Shown piece by piece: positions 42,981-51,480 of a stretch of DNA of 64,000 bases. Made by a program: the position numbers and the translations under genes. Within the stretch, counting starts at the first letter, position 1, and each line of letters opens with the position of its first letter. The notes below the pieces were generated by a model. The model made no database searches and had not been told where the DNA came from. It worked only from the letters and a program-made list of their open reading frames with translations. The DNA is from Hamadaea tsunoensis DSM 44101 (GTDB lineage: Bacteria; Actinomycetota; Actinomycetes; Mycobacteriales; Micromonosporaceae): assembly GCF_000428945.1 (NCBI RefSeq), contig NZ_AUAX01000019.1, positions 124,001-188,000 of the forward strand, in the 5' to 3' direction.

Positions 42981-44566
42981 ACGGCCTCGCCGGCACCGGC
43001 GCGCTCACGCGGCTGGCGTTGCGCCGCGACCGGATCATCCTGCCGCTCTGGGCCCTCGTCGTGGCCCTGTTCCCGATGAGCGTGGCGAGCAGCTTCAAGA
43101 GCCTCTACACCGACCCGAAGCAGCTGGCCGACTTCGCCCACCAGATGCAGGCGACGCCGGCGATCGTCGGCTTCTACGGCCCGGTCTACGGCGACACCCT
43201 GGGCGCGCTGGCCGCGTGGCGGTCGGGGATCCTGCTGGTCATCGGGGCACTGGCGGCCGGGCTGACGGTCATCCGGCACACCCGCGCCGAGGAGGAGCAG
43301 GGCCGCCGCGAGCTGCTCGGTGCCACGGCCGTCGGCCGGCAGGCCCCGCTCGCGGCCGCGTTCCTCCTCACCGGAGCGGCGTCCGTCATCATCGGACTGC
43401 TGCTCTGGGGCGGGATCTCCTCGGTCGCCCCCGGCGCCGGCGCGTTGGCCATGGGCGTCCAGTACATCGTCTGCCTCTGGTTCTTCGCGGCCGTGGCCGG
43501 CGTCGCGGCGCAGGTGACGCAGAGCGCGCGTACCGCCCGGTGGATCCTCGGCGCGGTCCTCGGCGGCTCCTTCCTGCTCCGGGCGGCCGGTGACGCCGGC
43601 GGTTCGCAGGACAGCCCGCTGTCGTGGATCTCCCCGCTCGGGTTCCTCCAGCGCATTCGGCCCTACGGCGGCGAACGCTGGTGGATCGCCGCGGTCGGGG
43701 CGGCCGTCGCGATCGGGGTGGCGCTCTGGGCGTACTCGCTGAGTTCCCAGCGCGATCTGGACGCGGGGCTCGTCGCGCCGCGGCCGGGACCGGCGCGGGC
43801 CTCGCGGCTGTTGACCGGACCGCTCGGCCTGACCTGGCGGCTGCAGCGGGGGACGCTGATCGGCTGGGCGGTCGGGTTCGCGGTGCTGAGCCTGGTGCTG
43901 GGCTCGGCGGCGAACTCGGCGGGCGACGCGGTGAAGGAGAGCCCGCAGCTGGCCGACATCTTCCGCCGCCTCGGCGGGGCGGGCGCGCTCGGCGACCTGT
44001 TCATGGTCACGCTGATCTCGATCGCGGCGATCGCCGCCGCCGCGCAGGGCATCCAGACCGCGCTGCGGGCCCGGGCGGAGGAGCAGGCCGGCCGGGTCGA
44101 GCCGGTGCTGGCCGCCGCCGTCGGCCGTACGCGCTGGTGGGGCTGGTGGATCGGGTTCGCCCTCGGCGGCCCGGCGCTCAGCCTGGTCGTGCTGGGCCTC
44201 TGCGGCGGGATCAGCTACGGCGCCGGCGGCGACGGCGTCGGCCGCCAGCTGCCCCGGGTGCTCGGCGCGGCGCTCGCCGTGCTGCCGGCGGTGTGGCTGA
44301 CGGTGGGCATCGTCGTGGCCCTGTTCGGCCTGCTGCCGCGGCTGGTGGCGGCGGGCTGGGTGCTGCTCGCGGCCTTCCTGCTGCTCGGTCAGCTCGGCGC
44401 CGTCCTGCAACTTCCACAGTGGGCGCTGGACCTCTCGCCGTTCAGCCACGTGCCCCACCTGCCCGGCGGCACCCTGAGCTGGCCGCCGCTGATCTGGCTC
44501 GCCGTCCTGGCCGCGCTGCTCACCGGGGCCGGCGTCTGGGGCTTCCGCAGGCGCGACATCGGCTGA
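42977..44566 (+). CDS. ABC-2 type permease (TnrB/polyketide-exporter-like)
   Basis: 529 residues with about twelve hydrophobic segments in two similar halves, each starting with a long loop (TYR-free, [21 protein letters not shown] and [23 protein letters not shown]). The conserved [12 protein letters not shown] and [13 protein letters not shown] motifs in the two halves mark an internal duplication typical of the COG3559 exporters. It forms the membrane part with the preceding ATPase. GTG start overlaps its stop (GTGA). Substrate unknown. Confidence 0.92.
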   Translation: MNGLAGTGALTRLALRRDRIILPLWALVVALFPMSVASSFKSLYTDPKQLADFAHQMQATPAIVGFYGPVYGDTLGALAAWRSGILLVIGALAAGLTVIRHTRAEEEQGRRELLGATAVGRQAPLAAAFLLTGAASVIIGLLLWGGISSVAPGAGALAMGVQYIVCLWFFAAVAGVAAQVTQSARTARWILGAVLGGSFLLRAAGDAGGSQDSPLSWISPLGFLQRIRPYGGERWWIAAVGAAVAIGVALWAYSLSSQRDLDAGLVAPRPGPARASRLLTGPLGLTWRLQRGTLIGWAVGFAVLSLVLGSAANSAGDAVKESPQLADIFRRLGGAGALGDLFMVTLISIAAIAAAAQGIQTALRARAEEQAGRVEPVLAAAVGRTRWWGWWIGFALGGPALSLVVLGLCGGISYGAGGDGVGRQLPRVLGAALAVLPAVWLTVGIVVALFGLLPRLVAAGWVLLAAFLLLGQLGAVLQLPQWALDLSPFSHVPHLPGGTLSWPPLIWLAVLAALLTGAGVWGFRRRDIG

Positions 44567-44590
44567 TTCTTCGATTAGATTCGACGGTGG

Positions 44591-44604
44591 TGGGAACGCT
44601 CCCG
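44591..44604. promoter_or_regulatory. CebR-like box upstream of the cellulase gene
   Basis: TGGGAACGCTCCCG differs at two positions from the 14-bp palindrome TGGGAGCGCTCCCA recognised by the cellobiose-responsive LacI-type repressor CebR of Streptomyces. The site is 174 bases before the start of a secreted cellulase, where such control is expected. No cebR gene is in the window. Confidence 0.6.
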
Positions 44605-44613
44605 CGCGTTCAG

Positions 44614-44708
44614 TTCCGAGCGGCTTTCGGTTCCGAGCGGCTTGCAGCTCCGAGCGGCTTGCAGCTCCGAGCGGCTTTCGGTGCCGAGTGGCTTTCGGTT
44701 CCGGGCGG
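44614..44708. repeat. 17-bp tandem repeat in the cellulase leader, about 5.6 copies
   Basis: Units TTCCGAGCGGCTTTCGG, TTCCGAGCGGCTTGCAG, CTCCGAGCGGCTTGCAG, CTCCGAGCGGCTTTCGG, TGCCGAGTGGCTTTCGG and a partial TTCCGGGCGG. It lies between the CebR-like box and the start codon. Whether it is transcribed leader or upstream regulatory DNA is unknown. Confidence 0.9.
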
Positions 44709-44777
44709 CGCAGGGGCGTTCCGGCCACGGGCACGCCCATGCCCGCGACATCCACCTCCACGGACGGGAGTTTCCCT

Positions 44778-46448
44778 ATGTCCCCCATCAGACGCTGGGG
44801 TGCGGCGGCGACGTCGCTGGCCCTCGCCGGCGCGGCCCTCGTGGCCGGCGCCGTGCTCACGGCGACCCCGGCCCAGGCGGCCGGCACGGGTACGGGTTAC
44901 CTGCACACGAGCGGCAGCAAGATCGTCGACAGCACCGGCGCGACGGTACGCCTGACCGGCATCAACTGGTTCGGCATGGAGACCGACAACCACACGTTCC
45001 ACGGCCTCTGGGCCAACGTGACGTGGAAGTCCATGATCGACCACATGGCCCAGCTGGGCTACAACACGATCCGCGTGCCCTACACCGGCGACTCGCTGCG
45101 CTCGGGCGCCCAGGCGACGAGCGTCAACACGAACACGAACCCGGACCTGGTCGGCCTCTCCCCGCTGCAGATCCTCGACAAGGTCGTGGACTACGCGGGC
45201 CAGAAGGGCATGCGCATCCTGCTCGACCGCCACCGCCCGACGGCCGCCGGCCAGACCGCCCTCTGGTACACGGCCTCGGCGTCCGAGGCGAGCATGATCG
45301 CGGACTGGCAGATGCTGGCCGGCCACTACGCCGGCAACCCGACCGTCATCGGCGGCGACCTGTTCAACGAGCCGCACGCCGACGGCACCGAGCCCAACAG
45401 CACCGGTTCCTGCTGGGGCTGCGGCGACACGGCCCGCGACTGGCGGCTGGCCGCCCAGCGGATCGGCAACGCGATCCTCGGCACCAACCCGAACTGGCTG
45501 ATCATCGTCGAGGGCGTGAGCTGCCCCTCCGGCGGTACGCCCAACACCTGGGACACCATCCCGGACGACCCGATGACCTGCGACTGGTGGGGCGGCAACC
45601 TCGCCCTGGCGGGCACCTACCCGGTGGTCCTCAACACCGCCAACCGGCTCGTCTACTCGGCGCACGACTACGGCATCTCGGTCTACGACCGGCAGCCCTG
45701 GTTCAAGGACGCCAACTTCCCGAACAACCTGCCCGACGTGTGGGACCACTTCTGGGGCTACCTGTACAAGAACAACACCGCCCCGATCCTCGTCGGCGAG
45801 TTCGGCAGCACCCTGGCCAACCCGCTCGACACCCAGTGGATGACCAAGCTCATGGCGTACATGGGCACCGGCACCAGCGGGATGTCGTTCACCTACTGGT
45901 CGTGGAACCCGGACTCGGGCGACACGGGCGGCATCGTCCAGGACGACTGGGTGACCGTCAACCAGAACAAGCAGAGCATCCTGCAGCCGTACCTGATCCC
46001 GCCGGTGGGCGGGGGAACGACCTCGCCGCCGCCCTCGTCGCCGGCCGCCTCGGTCTCGGCGTCGCCGTCCCGCTCGGTCTCGCCCTCGCCGTCGGCTTCG
46101 GTTTCGCCGTCGGTCTCGCCCTCCTCGGGCGGAACCGGCGGGTGTGCGGTGACCTACCACATCGACAACTCGTGGCCGCAAGGGTTCCAGGCCACGGTCA
46201 CGGTGAAGAACAACGGGACGACCACGTACAACCCGTGGGTGGTCACGCTGACCCTGCCCAGCGGAGTGTCGCTGGTCAACGGCTGGAACGCGACGGTCGC
46301 GGCCAGCGGGCAGACGCTGACGGCCACCGCGCCGTCGTGGGCGTCCAGCCTGGCGCCGGGTGCGTCGACGAACTTCAGCTTCCAGGCGAACGGGGCGTCT
46401 TCTCCGGCGCCCTCGGGGTACAAGCTGAACGGTGTCGCTTGTAGCTGA
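44778..46448 (+). CDS. Secreted GH5 cellulase with C-terminal CBM2
   Basis: 556 residues. Signal peptide ending AQA at about residue 34. GH5 domain with acid/base Glu198 in DLFNEPHAD and nucleophile Glu341 in ILVGEFGS; the strand RLTGINWFGMETDNHTFHGL is typical of GH5 endoglucanases. A Ser/Pro linker (SPPPSSPAASVSASPSRS...) leads to a cellulose-binding CBM2 (residues 456-556) bounded by Cys456 and Cys555. It hydrolyses beta-1,4-glucan outside the cell. GGAG stands 9-12 bases before the ATG. A CebR-like box precedes it and a strong hairpin terminator follows. Confidence 0.95.
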   Translation: MSPIRRWGAAATSLALAGAALVAGAVLTATPAQAAGTGTGYLHTSGSKIVDSTGATVRLTGINWFGMETDNHTFHGLWANVTWKSMIDHMAQLGYNTIRVPYTGDSLRSGAQATSVNTNTNPDLVGLSPLQILDKVVDYAGQKGMRILLDRHRPTAAGQTALWYTASASEASMIADWQMLAGHYAGNPTVIGGDLFNEPHADGTEPNSTGSCWGCGDTARDWRLAAQRIGNAILGTNPNWLIIVEGVSCPSGGTPNTWDTIPDDPMTCDWWGGNLALAGTYPVVLNTANRLVYSAHDYGISVYDRQPWFKDANFPNNLPDVWDHFWGYLYKNNTAPILVGEFGSTLANPLDTQWMTKLMAYMGTGTSGMSFTYWSWNPDSGDTGGIVQDDWVTVNQNKQSILQPYLIPPVGGGTTSPPPSSPAASVSASPSRSVSPSPSASVSPSVSPSSGGTGGCAVTYHIDNSWPQGFQATVTVKNNGTTTYNPWVVTLTLPSGVSLVNGWNATVAASGQTLTATAPSWASSLAPGASTNFSFQANGASSPAPSGYKLNGVACS

Positions 46449-46459
46449 CCGTTCTTCTG

Positions 46460-46500
46460 GGTCCCGCTCGGTGGTTCTCCGCCGGGCGGGACCTTTCCTT
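46460..46500 (+). terminator. Terminator of the cellulase gene
   Basis: GGTCCCGC pairs with GCGGGACC, with a further inner CGGTGG/CCGCCG pairing, followed by TTTCCTT. Located 11 bases after the stop codon. This is the clearest intrinsic terminator with a T-tail in the window. Confidence 0.85.
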
Positions 46501-46517
46501 GGGAAGTCCTCAAGTTC

Positions 46518-46541
46518 ATTCATGTCCCGGGTTCGTCGATC
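46518..46541 (+). repeat. Fragment of repeat R
   Basis: 24 bases identical to the left edge of repeat R at 50504-50527 (starting ATTCATGTCCCGGG). The rest of R is missing here. Confidence 0.7.
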
Positions 46542-46560
46542 CGACTTGTACCCGGAGCTG

Positions 46561-46638
46561 CTCGGCGATCTTGCACGAATGTCCGGGCATTTCGGGTACT
46601 CCGGACGAAACTCGAGACATTCGCGCAAGATCGCCGAG
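46561..46638. repeat. Inverted repeat family A, copy 3
   Basis: 78 bp. Outer arms of 23 bases with one mismatch (CTCGGCGATCTTGC against its complement), inner TCCGG/CCGGA. Relative to copies 1 and 2 the outer arms carry a change at the same pair on both sides, so pairing is kept. The 46639-47097 stretch has short words shared with other gaps (for example GTCGCGACTGTCCG at about 46697, 26204 and, inverted, 33926) but no gene. Confidence 0.9.
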
Positions 46639-47097
46639 CGCCGCTGAAGGTCCCTGAGGATCGGGGATGCCGTTCACCTCGGCCTGTTGGCCTTTGTCGC
46701 GACTGTCCGATATGGGGGCCTGGCGGCGGCGGGCGGCAGTCGGCGGTGGGCGGCGGGGTTGATCAAGAAATCGGTGATCCCGGTTCGCCTGCTGGAAGAT
46801 CGTTCCCGCATCATGGGAAGCACTCGATGGCCGGGCGGCGTCAGCGTAATCCACTGCGGCTGAACGGTAAACCCGGCTCCTCGTCCAAGATCCAAAGCGC
46901 CTCAGGTGCGGGATGCCGGCTCTGGCTGCGTCCCAGCCGCAATGGATCGAGAAAGCGGGCCGGAAATGGCATCTCAGCTGCGAATGATCACCAAGGCCGG
47001 CCGACCTTCGTCTCCACATCGGATAGTCGGGGAACGGTGCAGCGCCCCTCCGGCCTGCGATCCATGGCTTCGTGACGGGGCGGCGGCCCTGACGGGT

Positions 47098-47691
47098 TCA
47101 GCTTCCGTCGCGGAGATCGGTGAGCTTGGCCGTGCTGAAGCCGACGTGGTCGAACAGCACGTCGCACCCGTTGCCGCTCGGCGCCTGTACGCCGAAGCCG
47201 ACGTGCGTCGCGGGCAGCGCGAACTGGCGTACGAACTCCCAGCGGGAGCCGTCGTCGCCGGCGTGGAAGACGAAGGCGCCGCCGACCCGGGAGATGCGCA
47301 GCCAGACACCGTCCAACGAGGACACCGGCCACGAGTTGGCGTCGTCGGCGAGGTCCCGGCAGACCACGCTGACGACCATCGGCTGGCCGGCCGGGGAGCG
47401 TTCGAAGCAGAGTTTCGCCCAATGCTTCTCGTCGGCCCACAGCAGCAGGGTTCCGGCGTCGTACGTGTCGCGGAAGGTGACGCGTACGCGGGCGGACAGG
47501 GAGAAGTCCCCGTCGGGCAGGGGGGCGAGGGCGCGGGAACCGTTCATGGTGGACGGACTGCCGTCGGGCGGGACGAAGATGTCCGTGCGGGCGGGTGGCA
47601 CGGCGCGCAGCGATCCGTTGCGCAGTCCGCATTCCGCGGGCGGCACGGTCCAGGTGAACTCCAGGGGAACACCGGGCAGCGTGAACTCCAT
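47098..47691 (-). CDS. DUF1349 family protein
   Basis: 197 residues, a concanavalin-like beta-sandwich of the DUF1349 type (ALAPLPDGDFSLSARVRVTF, AGTLLLWADEKHWAKLCFERS, WLRISRVGGAFVFHAGDDG). No signal peptide and no catalytic motif. Function unknown; the fold binds carbohydrates in other families. The ATG at 47691 is preferred, 24 bases after the end of the AlkD gene, with an in-frame ATG at 47709 as an alternative. Probably cotranscribed with AlkD. Confidence 0.85.
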   Translation of the reverse strand: MEFTLPGVPLEFTWTVPPAECGLRNGSLRAVPPARTDIFVPPDGSPSTMNGSRALAPLPDGDFSLSARVRVTFRDTYDAGTLLLWADEKHWAKLCFERSPAGQPMVVSVVCRDLADDANSWPVSSLDGVWLRISRVGGAFVFHAGDDGSRWEFVRQFALPATHVGFGVQAPSGNGCDVLFDHVGFSTAKLTDLRDGS

Positions 47692-47715
47692 CCGGGAAGC
47701 CTGCCACACCGCGGG

Positions 47716-48396
47716 TCAGCGCGGTAGGTTCTTCAGCGCCTCCCGCCGCGACAGCCCCGACAGCTCGTGCGACTCGACGAAGCGGACGACCGCGGCCGGG
47801 TCGGTCTTCGCGTATTCGCGCAGGGCCCAGCCGATGGCCTTGCGCATGAAGAAGTCCGGGTGGTCCGCCCGCATCGCGCAGTAGCGGAACAACCGCTCGG
47901 CGTCGGTGCGCGCACGGTAGCGGAGCTGGTGCAGGATCGCCGTGCGGGCCGGCCACAGCTCCTCGCCCGCGGCCCACTCGTCCAAGATCACAACCACTTC
48001 CGGGTACGCCTCCCGCAGCGGCCCGGCCACGTGGGCGGCGAGCGCGTCCACTGTGTCCCACCACGACTTCGTGACGACGAGTTCCCGCAGGGTGGCCATG
48101 AAGCCGGCATCGAGAACCCGCACGTGCCGGCGCAGGTACGCGCACGCCACATACTGGTACTCGCGTTCGTTCATCGCCCAGCAGCCGAGCGCGATCCCGG
48201 CCGCGTCGGCGGAGGTGGGCCGGGGCAGTCCGGCGAGCGCCTGCCGGGTCAAGGCGGTCAGGGGCGTGCTCGGGATGCCCAGGAAGGCGAACTTGTCCCG
48301 CATGTACGCCGACATCGCGGCCGCGCGTACCGGATCGGCGTGCTCGGGCAGGGTCGAGCGCAACCGGCCGAGCACGGTCGGGGCCAGCTCGGCCAT
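47716..48396 (-). CDS. AlkD-like DNA alkylation repair glycosylase
   Basis: 226 residues, all-helical HEAT-repeat protein of the AlkD type. The base-excision residues are visible as Trp113 and Asp117 in SWWDTVD and a later Trp in RKAIGWALREY. The family removes positively charged alkylated purines without base flipping. No ada or alkA is adjacent. The ATG follows a G-rich stretch (GGGGTGGTGG) about 5-14 bases upstream. Confidence 0.93.
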   Translation of the reverse strand: MAELAPTVLGRLRSTLPEHADPVRAAAMSAYMRDKFAFLGIPSTPLTALTRQALAGLPRPTSADAAGIALGCWAMNEREYQYVACAYLRRHVRVLDAGFMATLRELVVTKSWWDTVDALAAHVAGPLREAYPEVVVILDEWAAGEELWPARTAILHQLRYRARTDAERLFRYCAMRADHPDFFMRKAIGWALREYAKTDPAAVVRFVESHELSGLSRREALKNLPR

Positions 48397-48458
48397 CGTG
48401 CCACCACCCCTGGATTGGATCTGGCGAAACTGTCCGTCCAGCCTGACATACTCGGCGG

Positions 48459-49517
48459 GTGGACACCTCGTGGAATTCGCCGGCCCCGTGGAATCCGCCG
48501 GCGCTGTGGCGGGCCGAACCCGGTTGGTTGAACACCGCCAGTTACGGCCTGCCGCCCGAACCCGCCTGGGAAGCGCTGCAGTCGGCGCTGGAGGACTGGC
48601 GCCGCGGGCGTACCAGCTGGGAGGTCTGGGACGGGGCGACCTCCCGCGCGCGGGAGTCCTTCGCGCGGCTGGTGGGCGTCGACGCCTCGGACGTGGCGGT
48701 CGGCGCGCAGGTGTCGCAGCTGCTCGCGCCGGTGGCGGCCGGGCTGCCCGACGGGACGACGGTGCTGGTGCCGGACATCGAGTTCACCTCGAACGTCTTC
48801 CCGTGGGCGGTGCACCAGGACCGCGGCGTGCGGGTCGAGACCGCGCCCGTCGAGGCCTACCTCGACGCCATCCGGCCGGGCATCGACGTGGTGGCGTTCG
48901 CGCTCGTCCAGTCCGCCAACGGCTACGTCGCCGACCTGCCGGCGATCGCGGCGGCGGCCCGGTCGGTGGGCGCCCTCGTGGTGGTCGACGCGACCCAGGC
49001 GTGCGGCTGGCTGCCCTTCGACGGCCGGCTGGCCGACGTCGTGGTGGTCGGCGCGTACAAGTGGATGATGTCGCCGCGCGGGACCGGATTCGCGTACCTG
49101 GCACCGGCGCTGCGTGACCGGCTGCGCCCCCTCAGCGCCGGGTGGTACGCGGGGCTCGACGTCCACGACTCCTACTACTCGATGCCGCTGCGGCTGGCCA
49201 AGGACGCGCGCGCGTTCGACCTCTCACCGGCGTGGCACCCGTGGGTGGGCACCGCGCCCGCCCTGGAGCTGATCGAGCGGATGGGCGTGGCCAACATCCA
49301 CGACTGGGACGTGGGCCTGGCCAACCGCTTCCTCACCGCGCTCGGCCAGGCGCCGGGCAACAGCGCGATCGTCACCGTCGACGTGCCCGGGGCCGAGGAG
49401 AAGCTGGCCGCCGCCGGGATCCGGGCGGCCGTGCGGGCCGGACGCGTACGCGCGGCCTTCCACGTCTACACCACGATCGCGGACGTCGACGCGGCTGTCG
49501 CGGCGCTCTCCTCGTGA
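48459..49517 (+). CDS. Class V aminotransferase-fold PLP enzyme
   Basis: 352 residues. PLP Lys in VVVGAYKWMMSPRGTGFAYL, PLP-binding Asp and nearby His-free region in VVVDATQACGWLPFD, and WLNTASYGLPP at the start. Related to isopenicillin-epimerase/cysteine-desulfurase-like enzymes; the reaction is not determined. GTG start with CATACT 6 bases before it, leaderless. Its stop overlaps the start of the acVLRF1 gene (GTGA), an unusual coupling of a PLP enzyme with a translation-rescue factor. Confidence 0.88.
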   Translation: MDTSWNSPAPWNPPALWRAEPGWLNTASYGLPPEPAWEALQSALEDWRRGRTSWEVWDGATSRARESFARLVGVDASDVAVGAQVSQLLAPVAAGLPDGTTVLVPDIEFTSNVFPWAVHQDRGVRVETAPVEAYLDAIRPGIDVVAFALVQSANGYVADLPAIAAAARSVGALVVVDATQACGWLPFDGRLADVVVVGAYKWMMSPRGTGFAYLAPALRDRLRPLSAGWYAGLDVHDSYYSMPLRLAKDARAFDLSPAWHPWVGTAPALELIERMGVANIHDWDVGLANRFLTALGQAPGNSAIVTVDVPGAEEKLAAAGIRAAVRAGRVRAAFHVYTTIADVDAAVAALSS

Positions 49518-50200
49518 CGGCGCGCCCGGCCGCGGGGGGCGGCCGCTGGGTCGACGTGCCACCCGAGCGCCTGTCCAAGTGGATCTCGGGGTTCCGCACC
49601 CGGCACGGTTCGGTCACGGTCGAACGGCCCGATGCGACACCGCCGGGCGGCTGGATCACGCTCGTCGGCGACGACGGTTCCCGGGCGACCTTCCACACCC
49701 CCGCGGGGGCCGTCGTGCCACCGCCCACCGGCGAACCCAGCCTGCTCGACCTGGACCGGCTGGTCGCCGCCGCCGAGGAGGACCGCACGCTCGGACTGCT
49801 GCTCGCCCGGAAGAACGCCGTCGCGATCGGTGTGATCAAGAACGGCGCGGTCGCGACCTCCAAGGTCGAGCGCTACTACGTCCAGGCGCGTACCGCGGCC
49901 GGCGGCTGGTCCCAGCAGCGGTACGCCCGCCGTCGCGGCAACCAGGCCACCGCCGCCGTACGCGACGCCGCCGAGATCGTGCTGAGGGTCGTCGAGCCGT
50001 ACCGCAGACAGCTGTCCGCCCTGGTCTGCGGGGGTGACCGGACGACGGTGGACGCGATCCTGGAGGATCCCCGGCTGGCGGAGCTGGCGGCGCTGCGCTC
50101 GGCCCGCCTGCTGGACGTCCCCGAACCCCGGTACGCGGTCCTCGAAGAGGCGGCGGTCACCGCCCGCTCGGTCACCATCCACGTCCTCGACCCGTCCTGA
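49514..50200 (+). CDS. acVLRF1-type peptidyl-tRNA hydrolase (Vms1-like release factor)
   Basis: 228 residues. The VLRF1 core with the Gln-containing loop AGGWSQQRYARRRGNQ, preceded by LLLARKNAVAIGVIKNG and followed by LVCGGDRTTVDAIL. Family knowledge: the actinobacterial homologues of eukaryotic Vms1/ANKZF1 and eRF1-like factors cleave peptidyl-tRNA on stalled large subunits. The Gln in the GxxGxxQ-like loop is the expected functional residue. It starts with a GTG that overlaps the stop of the PLP enzyme, so it should be translated with it. Identity is strong; the physiological link is open. Confidence 0.88.
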   Translation: MTARPAAGGGRWVDVPPERLSKWISGFRTRHGSVTVERPDATPPGGWITLVGDDGSRATFHTPAGAVVPPPTGEPSLLDLDRLVAAAEEDRTLGLLLARKNAVAIGVIKNGAVATSKVERYYVQARTAAGGWSQQRYARRRGNQATAAVRDAAEIVLRVVEPYRRQLSALVCGGDRTTVDAILEDPRLAELAALRSARLLDVPEPRYAVLEEAAVTARSVTIHVLDPS

Positions 50201-50251
50201 TCCGCCGCCCGCCGCCGCGCGGCGGGGGTGAGGGTGAGCTGGGCCACTGGG

Positions 50252-50277
50252 GGAATCGTTGCGCGTGGTCTACGGTT
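50252..50277 (+). promoter_or_regulatory. SigR/SigH-like promoter motif GGAAT-N18-GTT
   Basis: GGAAT at 50252-50256 and GTT at 50275-50277 with exactly 18 bases between, matching the consensus of thiol-oxidative-stress sigma factors SigR/SigH of Actinobacteria. It points into the gap downstream of the acVLRF1 gene, which has no annotated gene in that direction. Confidence 0.4.
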
Positions 50278-50283
50278 GGACAG

Positions 50284-50443
50284 GTCGGTGCCGCGACAGT
50301 GTCCCCGGGCCTCAACTATCGCCTTTACGGAATACCGTTCGGCTGGAGCCGTATCGTGCCACGCGCCGAGAGGCGACCGGCGGCACCGCCCTCGTGAACG
50401 GGCCTCGACCTTCTGCTGAGCGGCAGAGGCGGGGCCCGTTTTC
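50284..50443 (+). ncRNA. Candidate small RNA ending in a hairpin terminator
   Basis: From the predicted start after the SigR-like motif to the hairpin at 50397-50443 (ACGGGCC pairing GGCCCGT, inner CTTCTGC/GGCAGAGG, followed by TTTTCG) is about 160 bases. No conserved protein frame is evident. It could instead be a 3' UTR and terminator of the acVLRF1 operon. The terminator is well supported, the RNA is not. Confidence 0.35.
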
Positions 50444-50508
50444 GTCTTCCCCAGCTCACGACGTTCGAGGGCAGATCAAATTCAAGATCAAATTTAAGAT
50501 CAAATTCA

Positions 50509-50612
50509 TGTCCCGGGTTCGTCGATCTCACCTCCGCTCCTCGCGCGGGAGACCGTTCCGGCCCTGGGGGCCTCCACTGCCAGGTGAGTGGGGCGAGGCA
50601 TCGTTCGCCGCC
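50509..50612 (+). repeat. Dispersed repeat R, copy 2
   Basis: Near-identical inverted copy of 3714-3817, 46.8 kb away, in the convergent gap between acVLRF1 and NUDIX genes. Just before it, three A/T-rich AGATCAAATT words (50473-50506) are tandemly repeated. Confidence 0.85.
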
Positions 50613-50646
50613 GCCCACTCCCTCTTTCGATTCGCAAGATCTCCAT

Positions 50647-50735
50647 TGCTTGATCAAGTTTCCTGGGGCTGCGGAATCGGCCGGTTTTCTGCAGGATTTG
50701 GGAACTTGACCATGCTTTCTCGTCGTGATCGAGCG
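50647..50735 (+). repeat. Repeat family D, copy 2
   Basis: About 89 bp with nested arms: TTGATCAAGTT/GGGAACTTGACCA and CTGCGGAATCGG/CCGGTTTTCTGCAG. Matches 62068-62156 along its length. It is followed directly by C2. Confidence 0.8.
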
Positions 50736-50762
50736 GCCCCTGTCGCGCGGACCGTCACGGGG

Positions 50763-50926
50763 TGATCGTTTGCCACTATTACGGCAGGCCATGGCGAATG
50801 GCCTTGATCAAGTACCGCCTATTCGGCAGGGAAGCGCTCTCCCGCCGTAATGACGGTATTTGATCAAGGAGATCGGCGTCGTGGTGCCGTAATAGCGGTA
50901 TTTGATCAAGACGAATCGCGTCGGCG
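50763..50926 (+). repeat. Repeat family C, copy 2
   Basis: About 164 bp with four ACCGC(n)ATTnCGGCA-like units, two forward and two reverse, and three TTGATCAAG-like words. High identity with C1 (reverse complement) and C3. Confidence 0.9.
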
Positions 50927-50945
50927 ACCAACGCGTCCACCGGAT

Positions 50946-51034
50946 CCAAGACCGCGCCTACGTGGTCGCGGCCCACACGGGCCGGCGGAGAGCCCAAGAT
51001 TCGGGTGATTTCCCTGATCCAAGCGCGATCTTGG
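50946..51034. repeat. Inverted repeat family B, copy 3 (decayed left arm)
   Basis: Left CCAAGACCGCGC and right GCGCGATCTTGG are complementary with one mismatch. The inner right half (GCCCAAGATTCGGGTG) matches B1, the inner left half has diverged. It ends 8 bases before the NUDIX stop codon. Confidence 0.65.
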
Positions 51035-51041
51035 TGGGTGG

Positions 51042-51473
51042 TCAGGCGGTGAGGCGGGTGTAGGCGTCGGAGGCGAGGAACAGCGGCACGAGGAAGCGGG
51101 CCGATGCGCCGAGGTCCCGGTCGGTCGTCGCCTCGGCCGGGATGAACACCATCGCCAGCCCCTCGCCGAGGACCACGTCCTCCTGCCGGGCGTCGGTCGC
51201 CCCGCAGAACGCGTGCATCGTCACCGTGTGCGGGAAGCCTTCTTCGTAGGGGCGCGGCCCGTTCCAGAACGGTTCGAGCTCGCCGACGGTCAGGCCGGTC
51301 TCTTCCAGGAGTTCGCGGTGCGCCGCTTCGATCGGGGTCTCGCCGGGCTCGATGCGCCCGCCGGGCATCGCCCACTGGAGCGGGGCCACCTCGGCGTACT
51401 GGTCGCGTTGCTGCATGAGGAGCCGGCCGTCGCGGTCCACCAACAGGACAATGGCCACTTCGTAGGTGCTCAC
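51042..51473 (-). CDS. NUDIX hydrolase
   Basis: 143 residues with a perfect NUDIX box GGRIEPGETPIEAAHRELLEETGL (GX5EX7REUXEEXGU). It hydrolyses an organic pyrophosphate such as a nucleotide derivative; specificity unknown. GTG at 51473 starts 7 bases after the stop of the phosphoribosyltransferase gene, so the two form an operon in which a PRPP-dependent enzyme precedes a nucleotide-clearing enzyme. Confidence 0.92.
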   Translation of the reverse strand: MSTYEVAIVLLVDRDGRLLMQQRDQYAEVAPLQWAMPGGRIEPGETPIEAAHRELLEETGLTVGELEPFWNGPRPYEEGFPHTVTMHAFCGATDARQEDVVLGEGLAMVFIPAEATTDRDLGASARFLVPLFLASDAYTRLTA

Positions 51474-51480
51474 GCGAGGA

